Below, one piece after another: positions 7,823-15,127 of a stretch of 33,920 nucleotides of DNA. Under the pieces are notes generated by a model. It did not search any database and was not told where the DNA came from. It saw only the letters and a list, made by a program, of their open reading frames with translations. The DNA lies in assembly GCA_021372495.1 (NCBI GenBank), contig JAJFUF010000034.1:1-33920 (forward strand). The letters are read 5' to 3'. Origin of the DNA: Lysobacteraceae bacterium (GTDB taxonomy: Bacteria > Pseudomonadota > Gammaproteobacteria > Xanthomonadales > Rhodanobacteraceae). The number at the start of each line of letters is the position of its first letter. The first letter of the stretch is position 1. The translations under genes and the position numbers were made by a program.

Positions 7823-9133
7823 ATGCTGCGCACGCTCTGCCTCGCCCTGCTGTTTGCCTCCACCGCGGCCGCCGCCGCGGACGCGCCGGCGGTACCGCCG
7901 CCGCAACGCATCGCGGTGAAGGCCGCGCACTGGATCGACGCCGAAGCCGGCCGCATGCGCGGCGCGGTGGTGGTGGTGATCGAAGGCGACCGCATCAAGG
8001 AAGTGCGCGAGGACGGCCAGGCGCCGGCCGACGCCAAGCTGGTCGACCTCGGCGGCGCCACCCTGCTGCCCGGCCTGATCGACGTGCACACGCACCTGAC
8101 CTCCGACCCGACCGAGATCAAGGGCGACTACTACGAGTCCGTGCTCAAGCGCAGCGCGATCGACAGCGCGATCCTCGCCCACCTCTACGCCAAGCGCACG
8201 CTCGACGCCGGCTTCACCACCGTGCGCAACGTCGGCGCCGACGACTACGTCGACGTCGCCCTGCGCAACGCGATCGACCGCGGCGACATCCCCGGCCCGC
8301 GCATGCTGGTCTCCGGTCCGGCGATCGGCGCCACCGGCGGCCACGCCGACGACACCACCGGCTACTCGCCGTGGATCGAATTCCACGGCGTCAACGGCGT
8401 CGCCGACGGCGTCGACGCGGTGCGCCTGAAGGTGCGCGAGAACGTCAAGAACGGCGCCGACGTGATCAAGTTCATGGCCAGCGCCGGCGTGCTCAGCGCG
8501 GAGACCTCGGTCGGCGCGCCGCAGTACACGCAGGAGGAGATGAACGCGCTGGTCGACGAGGCGCACCGCTGGGGCAAGAAGGTGGCCGCGCATGCGCACG
8601 GCGCCGAGGCGATCAAGATGGCGATCCGCGCCGGCGTCGATTCGGTCGAGCACTGCAGCATGATCGACGCCGAGGGCCTGAAGCTGGCCAAGCAGCGCGG
8701 CACCTGGCTCGACTTCGACGTCTACAACGACGACTACATCCTCGCCGAGTACGCCAAGAAGGGCTTCCCGGCCAGCACCGTCGAGAAGGAGAAACTGGTC
8801 GGCCGCCTGCAGCGCGAGAACTTCCGCCGCGCCGTGCAGGCCGGCGAGAAGATGGCCTTCGCCACCGACGCCGGCGTCTATCCGCACGGCTGGAACGGCA
8901 AACAGTTCGCCAAGATGGTCGAGTGGGGCATGACGCCGATGCAGGCGATCCAGGCCGCCACCTGGAACGCCGCCGACCTGCTCGGCTGGCGCGACCGCGT
9001 CGGCGCGATCAAGCCGGGGCTGTACGCCGACCTGGTCGCGGTGGACGGCGATCCGCTGCAGGACGTCTCGGTCCTCGAGCACGTCGGCTTCGTGATGAAG
9101 GGCGGCGCGGTCGACAAGGACGCGCTACGCTGA
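7823..9133 (+). CDS. Exported metal-dependent amidohydrolase (prolidase-like)
   Basis: A 436-residue amidohydrolase-superfamily enzyme with a signal peptide (residues 1-19, MLRTLCLALLFASTAAAAA), so probably periplasmic. The binuclear metal site is complete: H89/H91 in DVHTHL, K216 in VIKFMAS (the carboxylated lysine), H257 in AAHAHG, H277 in VEHCSM and D349 in ATDAGV. The closest pattern I know is the Xaa-Pro/Xaa-Arg dipeptidase and imidazolonepropionase-like subgroup; substrate is probably an N-blocked or dipeptide-type amide, but this is inference. GGGGA lies upstream of the ATG. The stop is only 4 bp before the start of a LytS-type kinase, so the enzyme and the two-component system are probably co-transcribed. 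Confidence 0.9.
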   Translation: MLRTLCLALLFASTAAAAADAPAVPPPQRIAVKAAHWIDAEAGRMRGAVVVVIEGDRIKEVREDGQAPADAKLVDLGGATLLPGLIDVHTHLTSDPTEIKGDYYESVLKRSAIDSAILAHLYAKRTLDAGFTTVRNVGADDYVDVALRNAIDRGDIPGPRMLVSGPAIGATGGHADDTTGYSPWIEFHGVNGVADGVDAVRLKVRENVKNGADVIKFMASAGVLSAETSVGAPQYTQEEMNALVDEAHRWGKKVAAHAHGAEAIKMAIRAGVDSVEHCSMIDAEGLKLAKQRGTWLDFDVYNDDYILAEYAKKGFPASTVEKEKLVGRLQRENFRRAVQAGEKMAFATDAGVYPHGWNGKQFAKMVEWGMTPMQAIQAATWNAADLLGWRDRVGAIKPGLYADLVAVDGDPLQDVSVLEHVGFVMKGGAVDKDALR

Positions 9134-9137
9134 ACGC

Positions 9138-10286
9138 ATGAACCGCGCCGCGCCCGTCCACGCCGCCGAGCGCGTCGCCGTGGACGGCCGCGGCGACGCG
9201 GCGGCGCGCGCGCGGCGCCGCACCTTCCTGCTGACCTTGGTGGTGGTCGCCACGGCCATCGGGCTGCTCAGCTTCGGCCACCGCGCGCTGGACGACGTCA
9301 CCGTCGGCCACGGCGGCCGCTTCGGCACGCTGCTGATCGAGGAAACCACCGGCGCCTACACCGCGGCGCTGCTGCTGCTGCCGGTGATCGCCTGGGCGCG
9401 GCGCCACCCGCTCGTGCGCGGCACGATGTTGCGGGCGCTGGCCGCGCACGCGGCCGGCGTCGTGCTGTTCTCGCTGGCGCACACCAGCCTGCTGTGGGCC
9501 AGCCGCTCGCTGGTGTTCGCCCTGCTCGGGCTCGGCCGCTACGACTACGGCGACCTGCCGTGGCGTTACGCGATGGAGCTGCCCAACGACGTGATCATCT
9601 ACGCGCTGATGATCGGCCTGACCTGGCTCGCCGACCGCCTGCGCGTCAACCGCGAGCGCGAACTGCGCGCCGCGCGGCTGGAAGCGGCGCTGGCCGAATC
9701 GCGCCTCGACGCGCTGCGCCTGCAGCTCGCGCCGCACTTCCTGTTCAACTCGCTGAACGCGGTGGCGGCGACCATGTACGACAGCCCGCGCGCCGCCGAC
9801 GAGATGCTGGCGCGCCTCGGCGACCTGCTGCGCGCCACGCTGGCCAGCAACCCCGGCAACGAGCACGCGCTGGCCGAGGAACTGCGCCTGCTCGAGCTTT
9901 ACCTCGACATCCAGCGCGCGCGCTTCGGCGCGCGGCTGGAGGTGCGCGTGGACGTGCCGGCGGAGCTGGCCGCGGCGCGCGTGCCGTTCCTGCTGCTGCA
10001 GCCGCTGGTCGAGAACGCGATCGAGCACGGCGCGGATCCGGCCGACGGCCGCGCCCGCGTCGTGATCGGCGCGCGCCGCGACGGCGACGCGCTGGAACTC
10101 GGCGTGCGCGACCACGGCGCCGGCCCGCGCGCTTCGGCGCGCGGCGGCCACGGCATCGGCCTCGCCAACACGCGCGCGCGGCTGGCCGCAATGTACGGCG
10201 AGGCCGCCCGCTTCGAGCTGGCGGCAGCCGAAGGCGGCGGCAGCGTCGCCCGCGTGCGCCTGCCGCTGCGCCGCGCGGAGGCCTGA
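9138..10286 (+). CDS. LytS/AlgZ-type sensor histidine kinase
   Basis: A 382-residue membrane kinase of the HPK8 class that pairs with LytTR regulators. Four membrane segments (about residues 29-47, 73-88, 100-131 and 148-166) form the sensor and leave no large extracytoplasmic domain. After a short coiled segment comes the phospho-acceptor H200 in LAPHFLFNSLN, then the ATPase domain with N293 in LVENAIEHG, DHGAG (325-329) and GHGIGLANT (337-345). It senses an unknown signal, probably membrane-borne or a small molecule. It starts 4 bp after the amidohydrolase, without a clear ribosome binding site, and ends 1 bp before the response regulator. Confidence 0.92.
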   Translation: MNRAAPVHAAERVAVDGRGDAAARARRRTFLLTLVVVATAIGLLSFGHRALDDVTVGHGGRFGTLLIEETTGAYTAALLLLPVIAWARRHPLVRGTMLRALAAHAAGVVLFSLAHTSLLWASRSLVFALLGLGRYDYGDLPWRYAMELPNDVIIYALMIGLTWLADRLRVNRERELRAARLEAALAESRLDALRLQLAPHFLFNSLNAVAATMYDSPRAADEMLARLGDLLRATLASNPGNEHALAEELRLLELYLDIQRARFGARLEVRVDVPAELAAARVPFLLLQPLVENAIEHGADPADGRARVVIGARRDGDALELGVRDHGAGPRASARGGHGIGLANTRARLAAMYGEAARFELAAAEGGGSVARVRLPLRRAEA

Positions 10287-10287
10287 G

Positions 10288-11052
10288 GTGCCGCGCGTGC
10301 TGATCGCCGACGACGAGGCGCCGGCACGCGCCAAGCTGCGCCGCTATCTCGCCGAAGCGCCCGACTTCGAGGTGGTCGGCGAGGCCGACGGCGGCCGCAG
10401 CGCGCTCGAGCAGGTGGCGGCGCTGAAACCGGACGTGCTGTTCCTCGACGTGCAGATGCCCGACATCGACGGCTTCGGCGTGGTCGAGGCGCTGCCGGCG
10501 GACGCGCTGCCGCGCATCGTGTTCGTCACCGCGCACGACGCCTATGCGCTGCGCGCCTTCGAGGTGCACGCCTTCGACTACCTGCTGAAGCCGGTCAGCC
10601 CGCAGCGCTTCGCCGCGCTGCTGGCGCGGCTGCGCGCCGACGCGGCGCCCGCCAGGACCGGCGACGCCGAGACGCGGCTGGCGGCGCTGCTGGAGGCGCT
10701 GCCGCAGCCGCAGCGCTACGCCGCGCACCTGCTGCTCGAGGACGGCGGCCGCGCGCGCTTCGTCGAGGTCGAGCGCATCGACCGCATCGAAGCCGACCGC
10801 AACTACCTCGTGGTGCACGCCGAGGGCCGAAGCCACCGCCTGCGCGGCACGCTGGAGCGCATGGCCGCGCGGCTGGACCCGGCGCGCTTCCTGCGCGCCA
10901 ACCGCTCCACGCTGGTGCGCATCGCCGCGGTGCGCGAGGTGACGCCCTGGCCGGACGGCGAATACCGCCTGCTGCTCGGCGACGGCAGCCGCGTCACCTG
11001 GACGCGCCGCTACGTCGACGCCGCGCCGCCCAGCCTGTTGCTGCGCCCATAG
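10288..11052 (+). CDS. LytTR-family response regulator
   Basis: A 254-residue regulator. The receiver domain (1-120) has acidic pocket D8/D9, phospho-acceptor D54 in FLDVQMPD, T81 and K101 in YLLKPVS. Residues about 146-245 form a LytTR DNA-binding domain (VERIDRIEADRNYLVVHAEG, then FLRANRSTLVRIAAV). The likely partner is the kinase directly upstream, 1 bp away. The start is GTG at 10288, giving MPRVLIADDE, with GAGG just before it. Typical LytTR targets have paired imperfect direct repeats; none was located with confidence here. Related to AlgR of Pseudomonas, but orthology is not claimed. Confidence 0.93.
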   Translation: MPRVLIADDEAPARAKLRRYLAEAPDFEVVGEADGGRSALEQVAALKPDVLFLDVQMPDIDGFGVVEALPADALPRIVFVTAHDAYALRAFEVHAFDYLLKPVSPQRFAALLARLRADAAPARTGDAETRLAALLEALPQPQRYAAHLLLEDGGRARFVEVERIDRIEADRNYLVVHAEGRSHRLRGTLERMAARLDPARFLRANRSTLVRIAAVREVTPWPDGEYRLLLGDGSRVTWTRRYVDAAPPSLLLRP

Positions 11053-11113
11053 CGGCGGCGCGGCACCGCTGCAACGCGACAGCACGATCGCCCCGGCAGC
11101 GCCGTTCTTGTCT

Positions 11114-11143
11114 CCCTCTCCCCCGCGGGGAGGGGGGAGAGGG
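11114..11143 (+). repeat. Palindromic repeat copy D
   Basis: ccctctcccc (11114-11123) pairs with ggggagaggg (11134-11143); an inner ccccgcgggg (11121-11130) can form instead. Lies 61 bp after the LytTR gene stop and may end its transcription. Same element family as those inside lpdA. Confidence 0.8.
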
Positions 11144-11179
11144 GAAGAGCAATACTGCGTCATCCTGCTCGCGCCGCAC

Positions 11180-11203
11180 CCTCGCCGTGCGATCACGGCG
11201 AGG
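11180..11203. repeat. Perfect 10-bp hairpin between repeats D and E
   Basis: cctcgccgtg (11180-11189), loop cgat, cacggcgagg (11194-11203). Not the same sequence as repeats D and E. No T run on either side, so not a standard intrinsic terminator. Confidence 0.7.
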
Positions 11204-11241
11204 ACCGTCCGCGCGCATTCGTCCCGCGTGCCATCTTGTCT

Positions 11242-11264
11242 CCCTCTCCCCAGCGGGGAGAGGG
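11242..11264 (+). repeat. Palindromic repeat copy E
   Basis: ccctctcccc, loop agc, ggggagaggg: perfect 10-bp arms, followed by tgggaa. Its core equals copy C in lpdA except for the loop (agc here, gct there). Confidence 0.85.
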
Positions 11265-11465
11265 TGGGAAACAAGCAGCTTCGTGGAATGCGGCAGATGA
11301 ATCGCCCTGCGCTGCCTTTCCAGCACATGCGCAGTCTCCCAGGCGTCCCGCTCCATCCCCGGCGCCCTCGCCTTCGTCCCAGCCGCCCCGGCTTTCGTCC
11401 CCGCGGCCGTGGCCGCACGCGCACGGCGCATCGACAGTGGCGGCGTCCAACGCCGGAGTCCCGCC

Positions 11466-12812
11466 ATGCGCCACGACGACCTCACCGTGCGCGAAGGATT
11501 CGCCATCGCCGCCGCCCGCACCGATGCCGAAGCCGGAGGCGGCCCGACGTCCACCCATCGCGACGGTGGAGGCGCTGCCGACCCGGTTGCGACGCCATCC
11601 GCGTCGCCCATCGCGACCGCACCGCGCGCCGGCGACGGCAAGGCGCCCGCCACCGCGCCGCCACGCCGCTACGACCTCGACTGGCTGCGCGTGCTGGTCG
11701 TGCTGGCGCTGCTGCTGTTCCACAGCGGCATGCCGTTCGTCGCCGAATGGGATTGGCACATCAAGAACGCCGAGACCAGCTCGCTCTTCACCGAATGGAT
11801 GTACTTCCTGTCGCGCTGGCGCATGGCGCTGCTGTTCCTGATCTCCGGCGTCGGCACCTGGTTCGCGCTGGGCTCGCGCGGCGGCACGGGCTACCTGCGC
11901 GAGCGCGCCACGCGTCTGCTGCTGCCGCTGCTGTTCGGCATGCTGGTGGTGGTGCCGCCGCAGATCTACATGGAACGACTGACGCAGGGCGTACCGTACG
12001 CGAACTACCTGCAGTTCTGGCCCAGCATCTTCGACCTGGTGCCGTATCCGCAGGGCAACACCAGTTGGCACCACTTGTGGTTCGTCGCCTACCTGTTCTG
12101 CTATTCGGCGCTGCTGCTGCCGCTGTTCCTGTGGCTGCGCGGCGAACGCGGCGCGCGTGCGCTGGCGCGGCTGCGCGCCGGCCTGCACGGCTGGCGGCTG
12201 CTGCTGCTCGCCGCGCCGCTGGCCGCGGCGCATGCGCTGTACCTGTGGTTCCCGGAGACGCACGACCTGGCGCACGACCCGGCGACGTTCGCGTACTACC
12301 TGGCGTTCTTCGCCTACGGCTTCCTGCTCGGCCGCGACGAGGGCGTGTGGTCGGCGATCGAGCGCTACCGCTGGCACGCGCTGCGGCTGGCGTTCTTCGC
12401 CCTGGTCGCGCTCGACTACCTGCGCTGGAACAAGCTCGAACCGGGCGACGGCAACCTGCTTGGCATGTTGGGCGAATCGTCGCTGTCGGCGCTGAACGCG
12501 TGGTGCTGGGTGCTGGCGGTGCTCGGCTTCGGCAAGCGCTGGCTGAACCGCGACAACGCGCTGCGCCGCTATGCCACCGAAGCGGTGTATCCCTTCTACA
12601 TCCTGCACCAGACGGTGATCGTGGTGATCGCCTACTACGTCGTGCAGGTGCCGGACGAGTCGATCCTCGGCAAGTGGCTGTTCCTGGTGGCCGCCTCGTT
12701 CGCGGCGACGATGGGGCTGTACGAGTTCGCGGTGCGGCCGTACCGCCTCGTGCGCCCGCTGTTCGGCCTGAAGCCCCACGGCGGCACGTTTGGCCACGGC
12801 AACGCGGCGTGA
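11466..12812 (+). CDS. Acyltransferase family 3 (OpgC/MdoC-like) membrane protein
   Basis: A 448-residue inner-membrane protein. After a variable, low-complexity N-terminus of about 65 residues comes RRYDLDWLRVLVVLALLLFHSGMPF, the typical entry to acyltransferase-3 proteins with the conserved DxLR-type start and the H of the first helix. About ten membrane helices follow. The segment SWHHLWFVAYLFCYS and the late helix pair AVYPFYILHQTVIVVIAYYVV are typical of the OpgC/MdoC branch, which adds succinyl or other acyl groups to periplasmic glucans or exopolysaccharides. The exact acceptor is unknown; no glucan synthesis genes are in the window. The start at 11466 has GGAG upstream. The low-complexity N-terminus might be shorter in reality. 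Confidence 0.85.
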   Translation: MRHDDLTVREGFAIAAARTDAEAGGGPTSTHRDGGGAADPVATPSASPIATAPRAGDGKAPATAPPRRYDLDWLRVLVVLALLLFHSGMPFVAEWDWHIKNAETSSLFTEWMYFLSRWRMALLFLISGVGTWFALGSRGGTGYLRERATRLLLPLLFGMLVVVPPQIYMERLTQGVPYANYLQFWPSIFDLVPYPQGNTSWHHLWFVAYLFCYSALLLPLFLWLRGERGARALARLRAGLHGWRLLLLAAPLAAAHALYLWFPETHDLAHDPATFAYYLAFFAYGFLLGRDEGVWSAIERYRWHALRLAFFALVALDYLRWNKLEPGDGNLLGMLGESSLSALNAWCWVLAVLGFGKRWLNRDNALRRYATEAVYPFYILHQTVIVVIAYYVVQVPDESILGKWLFLVAASFAATMGLYEFAVRPYRLVRPLFGLKPHGGTFGHGNAA

Positions 12813-12824
12813 GCGGTGCGCGAC

Positions 12825-13007
12825 ATGGACCGCGCCGGCCGCGCCTTGGCCCTCGCGCTGCTGAGCGGAGCGCTGCTGGCGGCGGCGCTCCCGGAACCGC
12901 CGCCGGTGGCCGCATCGCCTGCGCTGCACGCGACCTGGCGCGCACTGGCGCGGCTTGGCGCGGCGTCCGGCGGATGGCCGCTGGCGGCGCTGCGCGAGGG
13001 CGCCGCG
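12825..13007 (+). pseudogene. Possible remnant of a small exported-protein gene
   Basis: The ATG at 12825, 12 bp after the acyltransferase stop, opens a frame beginning MDRAGRALALALLSGALLAAALPEPPP, which looks like a signal peptide. The frame is gene-like (strong GC at third positions) up to about 13007 and then runs on open through the antisense of the MscS gene, where it is not credible as protein. It may be the 5' part of a gene whose 3' part was lost when the present junction formed, or chance. Listed for completeness. Confidence 0.25.
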
Positions 13008-13847
13008 CTACCTCGGCGCCTCGCCCTGCACGTGGCGCACGGTCAGCTCGCGCTGCGGGAACGGGATGCTGATGCCCTCGGCGTCGAAGCGCTCCTTGAT
13101 CGCGCGCAGCAGGCCGGTCTGCACGTTCCACACGTCGGTGGTGCGCACCCATGCGCGGATGCACAGGTCGACGCTGCTCTCGGCCAGCCGCTGCACGGCG
13201 ACGTCGGGCGCGGGATCGCGCAGGATGCGCGGATCGGCCTCGATCAGCGCGCGCACCGCCGCCGCCGCGCGGCCGATGTCGTCGCCGTAGCCGATGCCGA
13301 CGACCAGCTCGATGCGGCGCGTGCCGCGCCGGTTGAAGTTGATGATCGCGTCCGAGCCGACCTTGGCGTTCGGCACCGCCGCCTCGCGGTTGTCGGGCAG
13401 GATCAGCGCGGTGTACATCAGGTCGACGCGCTCGACCGTGCCCGTCAGGCCGGCCACCTGCACGACATCGCCGGCGCGGAACGGGCGGAACAGGATCAGC
13501 AGCGCGCCCCAGGCCAGGTTCGACAGCGAGCCCTGCAGGGCCAGGCCGATGGCGAGGCCGGCGGCGCCCAGCGCGGCGATCAGCGAGGTGGTCGGCAGCC
13601 CGGCGAAGTCCAGCGTCGCCACCGCCAGCACGGCGATCAGCATGCCGTACAGCAGGTTGCGCAGGAAGCCGGTCAGCGTCGGATCGACGCGCGCGCGCTC
13701 CATCGCGCGGCGCAGCAGGTTGGCGAGGCGCGCGGCCAGCCACGCGCCGGCCAGCAGCACCAGCAGCGCGGCCACGCCGCGCAGCGCGTAGTGCAGGGCC
13801 TCGTGCGGCAAGTCGGGAAAACCGATGCGCTTGAGGAAATCGGTCAT
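13008..13847 (-). CDS. MscS-family small-conductance mechanosensitive channel
   Basis: A 279-residue channel, close to the 286 residues of E. coli MscS. Three N-terminal membrane segments (about residues 20-42, 64-84 and 90-115); the third is the Gly/Ala-rich pore helix GAAGLAIGLALQGSLSNLAWG followed by LILFRPFRAGDVVQVAGLTGTVERV, the family hallmark. Then comes the cytoplasmic beta domain (NAKVGSDAIINFNR) and the C-terminal cage ending IPFPQREL. It opens on membrane tension to release osmolytes during hypo-osmotic shock, as a heptamer in the inner membrane. The start at 13847 fits the family length; the longer open frame upstream overlaps the DUF2845 gene and is spurious. Transcribed 56 bp downstream of the DUF2845 gene. 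Confidence 0.95.
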   Translation of the reverse strand: MTDFLKRIGFPDLPHEALHYALRGVAALLVLLAGAWLAARLANLLRRAMERARVDPTLTGFLRNLLYGMLIAVLAVATLDFAGLPTTSLIAALGAAGLAIGLALQGSLSNLAWGALLILFRPFRAGDVVQVAGLTGTVERVDLMYTALILPDNREAAVPNAKVGSDAIINFNRRGTRRIELVVGIGYGDDIGRAAAAVRALIEADPRILRDPAPDVAVQRLAESSVDLCIRAWVRTTDVWNVQTGLLRAIKERFDAEGISIPFPQRELTVRHVQGEAPR

Positions 13848-13903
13848 GGCGGCGTGCGGACGGTAGCGTGCGGCCTGCAAGCCTACCATCGGCGCGGCGC
13901 TTC

Positions 13904-14185
13904 CTAGTGGCCGCTTTCCTCGATCCCCACCACTCTGCCCTCGGACACGGTGATGGTCACGACCTTGTCGCCGACCCGGTACTGCCAGCGCTCGCCGCGC
14001 GCGGCGCCGAACACGTTCTCGACCGGCTCGATGTAGTCCGGCTTGCCGGCGATCTCCAGCACGCGCGTTGCCGAATCGCCCACCGTGATCACGCGATTGC
14101 CGAAGCGGATCGTGCCGGACGCCGCGGCGGCGGACATCGCGAGGCACAGCACTCCGCCCAAACACCACTGCGGGATGCGAAGCAT
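13904..14185 (-). CDS. DUF2845 small exported protein
   Basis: A 93-residue protein with a signal peptide (residues 1-22, cleavage near AAAASG). The mature part has the DUF2845 pattern: RFGNRVITVGDSATRVLEIAGKPD, then GERWQYRVGDKVVTITVSEGRVVGIE. The domain resembles a compact SmpA/BamE-like beta-alpha unit, but its function is not known. The location is probably periplasmic. The start at 14185 has GGGAGA upstream. The gene is divergent from the GST gene with a 100-bp shared promoter region, and is followed by the MscS gene on the same strand. Confidence 0.85.
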   Translation of the reverse strand: MLRIPQWCLGGVLCLAMSAAAASGTIRFGNRVITVGDSATRVLEIAGKPDYIEPVENVFGAARGERWQYRVGDKVVTITVSEGRVVGIEESGH

Positions 14186-14214
14186 GGCCGTCTCCCTGTC
14201 GAGAGGACGGCCCC

Positions 14215-14220
14215 ATCATA
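14215..14220 (-). promoter_or_regulatory. -10 box (TATGAT) for the DUF2845 gene
   Basis: TATGAT on the minus strand, 30 bases upstream of the ATG at 14185, differs from consensus at one base. No good -35. The opposite gene (GST) has TATGCT at 14252-14257, so the 100-bp gap probably holds two divergent promoters. Confidence 0.4.
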
Positions 14221-14285
14221 GCGCCGCGGTTCCGGCCGTGCGGAATCGACGTATGCTGCGCCCCTTTCCGATCAGGGAGCCCGCC

Positions 14286-14912
14286 ATGTACACGCTCCAC
14301 TACAGCCCCGGCAGCGCCGCCATGCTGGTGCACCTCGTGCTGCTGGAAACCGGTGCGCCGCACGTGTTGACGCGGGTCGACCTCGAGGCGGGCGAGCAGC
14401 GCAGCCCGGCCTATCTCACGCTGAATCCGCACGGCAAGGTGCCGACGATGATCGTCGACGGCGCCCCGTACGCCGAAGCGGCGGCGCTGGCGATGCTGCT
14501 GGCCGAGCGCCATCCCGAGGCGCAACTCGCACCCGCCGCGGGCGAGCCGGCGCGCGCCGCCTACCTGCAGTGGATGTTCCACCTGGCCAACGCGCTGCAG
14601 CCGGCATTCCGCTTGTGGTTCTACCCGCACGACGGCGGCAGCGACGCCGCCGCGGTGAAAGACGCCGCGCGTGCGCGCATCGAGGCGGAATGGACGCACC
14701 TCGACGCGCATCTCGGCCGGCACGGCCCGCACCTGCTGGGCGCGCAGCCCAGCGTCGCCGATTTCTACGCCACCATGCTGATGCGCTGGTCGCGCAACAT
14801 GCCGAAACCCGCGACCGCGTGGCCGCACCTCGCCGCGCTGGCCGCTCGCGTCAAGGCGCGGCCGGCGTGGAAGCGACTCTGCGAAATCGAGGGGCTGGCC
14901 GACTGGGCGTGA
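14286..14912 (+). CDS. Glutathione S-transferase family protein
   Basis: A 208-residue cytosolic GST-fold protein. The N-terminal thioredoxin-like domain begins MYTLHYSPGSAAMLVHLVL and has the conserved cis-proline P53 in GKVPTM. The C-terminal all-helical domain contains SVADFYATMLMRW, the N-capping S/T-x-x-D motif of GSTs. The usual glutathione-binding Glu-Ser pair reads E64-A65 here, so the serine that contacts the gamma-glutamyl group is replaced. S10 or Y6 could be the catalytic residue. GSTs conjugate or reduce electrophiles with glutathione; the substrate is unknown. The start has GGGAG upstream. Convergent with the weak ORF at 14851-15117. Confidence 0.88.
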   Translation: MYTLHYSPGSAAMLVHLVLLETGAPHVLTRVDLEAGEQRSPAYLTLNPHGKVPTMIVDGAPYAEAAALAMLLAERHPEAQLAPAAGEPARAAYLQWMFHLANALQPAFRLWFYPHDGGSDAAAVKDAARARIEAEWTHLDAHLGRHGPHLLGAQPSVADFYATMLMRWSRNMPKPATAWPHLAALAARVKARPAWKRLCEIEGLADWA

Positions 14913-15117
14913 CGCGCGCGCCGCGCGCGAAGCGCAGGCCGTCGGCATCGACGCCGAGCGCGCAGTCGCCGTCGGCGCGGCAATCACGGAACGCATCGTC
15001 GCCGGCGCGCGCGACGGCCGCGCAGCCGAGCATGACCAGCAGTGCGATCGCGGATTTCCCGGCGGATCCCCGCGCAACGACTGCGCGCGGGATGCGCGGC
15101 TGCGCGCCAGGGCTCAA
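14851..15117 (-). CDS. Possible small exported cysteine-containing protein (TTG start)
   Basis: An 88-codon frame starting with TTG at 15117, 10 bp after the stop of the DUF2884 gene, with GAAGGGG 6 bases upstream. It has a hydrophobic stretch KSAIALLVMLGCAAVARAGDD that would serve as a signal peptide, followed by FRDCRADGDCALGVDADGL with two cysteines seven residues apart. The 3' part overlaps the end of the convergent GST gene by 62 bp and becomes Arg/Pro-rich, so the true gene may be truncated or the frame spurious. I do not recognise a family. Confidence 0.35.
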   Translation of the reverse strand: MSPGAQPRIPRAVVARGSAGKSAIALLVMLGCAAVARAGDDAFRDCRADGDCALGVDADGLRFARGARVTPSRPAPRFRRVASTPAAP

Positions 15118-15127
15118 GCGCGCCCCT

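Larger units (their letters stand above)
11053..11465. other. 413-bp gene-free region with three hairpins
   Basis: Between the response regulator and the acyltransferase. It contains palindromic repeats D (11114-11143) and E (11242-11264) in the same orientation, each preceded by cttgtctccctctcccc, and between them a third perfect hairpin at 11180-11203. From about 11270 to 11465 it is GC-rich with TTCGTCCC-type direct repeats and no gene that I can support; the open frames crossing it are Arg/Pro-rich and not protein-like. Confidence 0.6.

Noticed and set aside
12816..13907. A 363-codon plus-strand ORF over the MscS gene
   Set aside because: Only the first 60 codons could be real; the rest is antisense to a clear channel gene.
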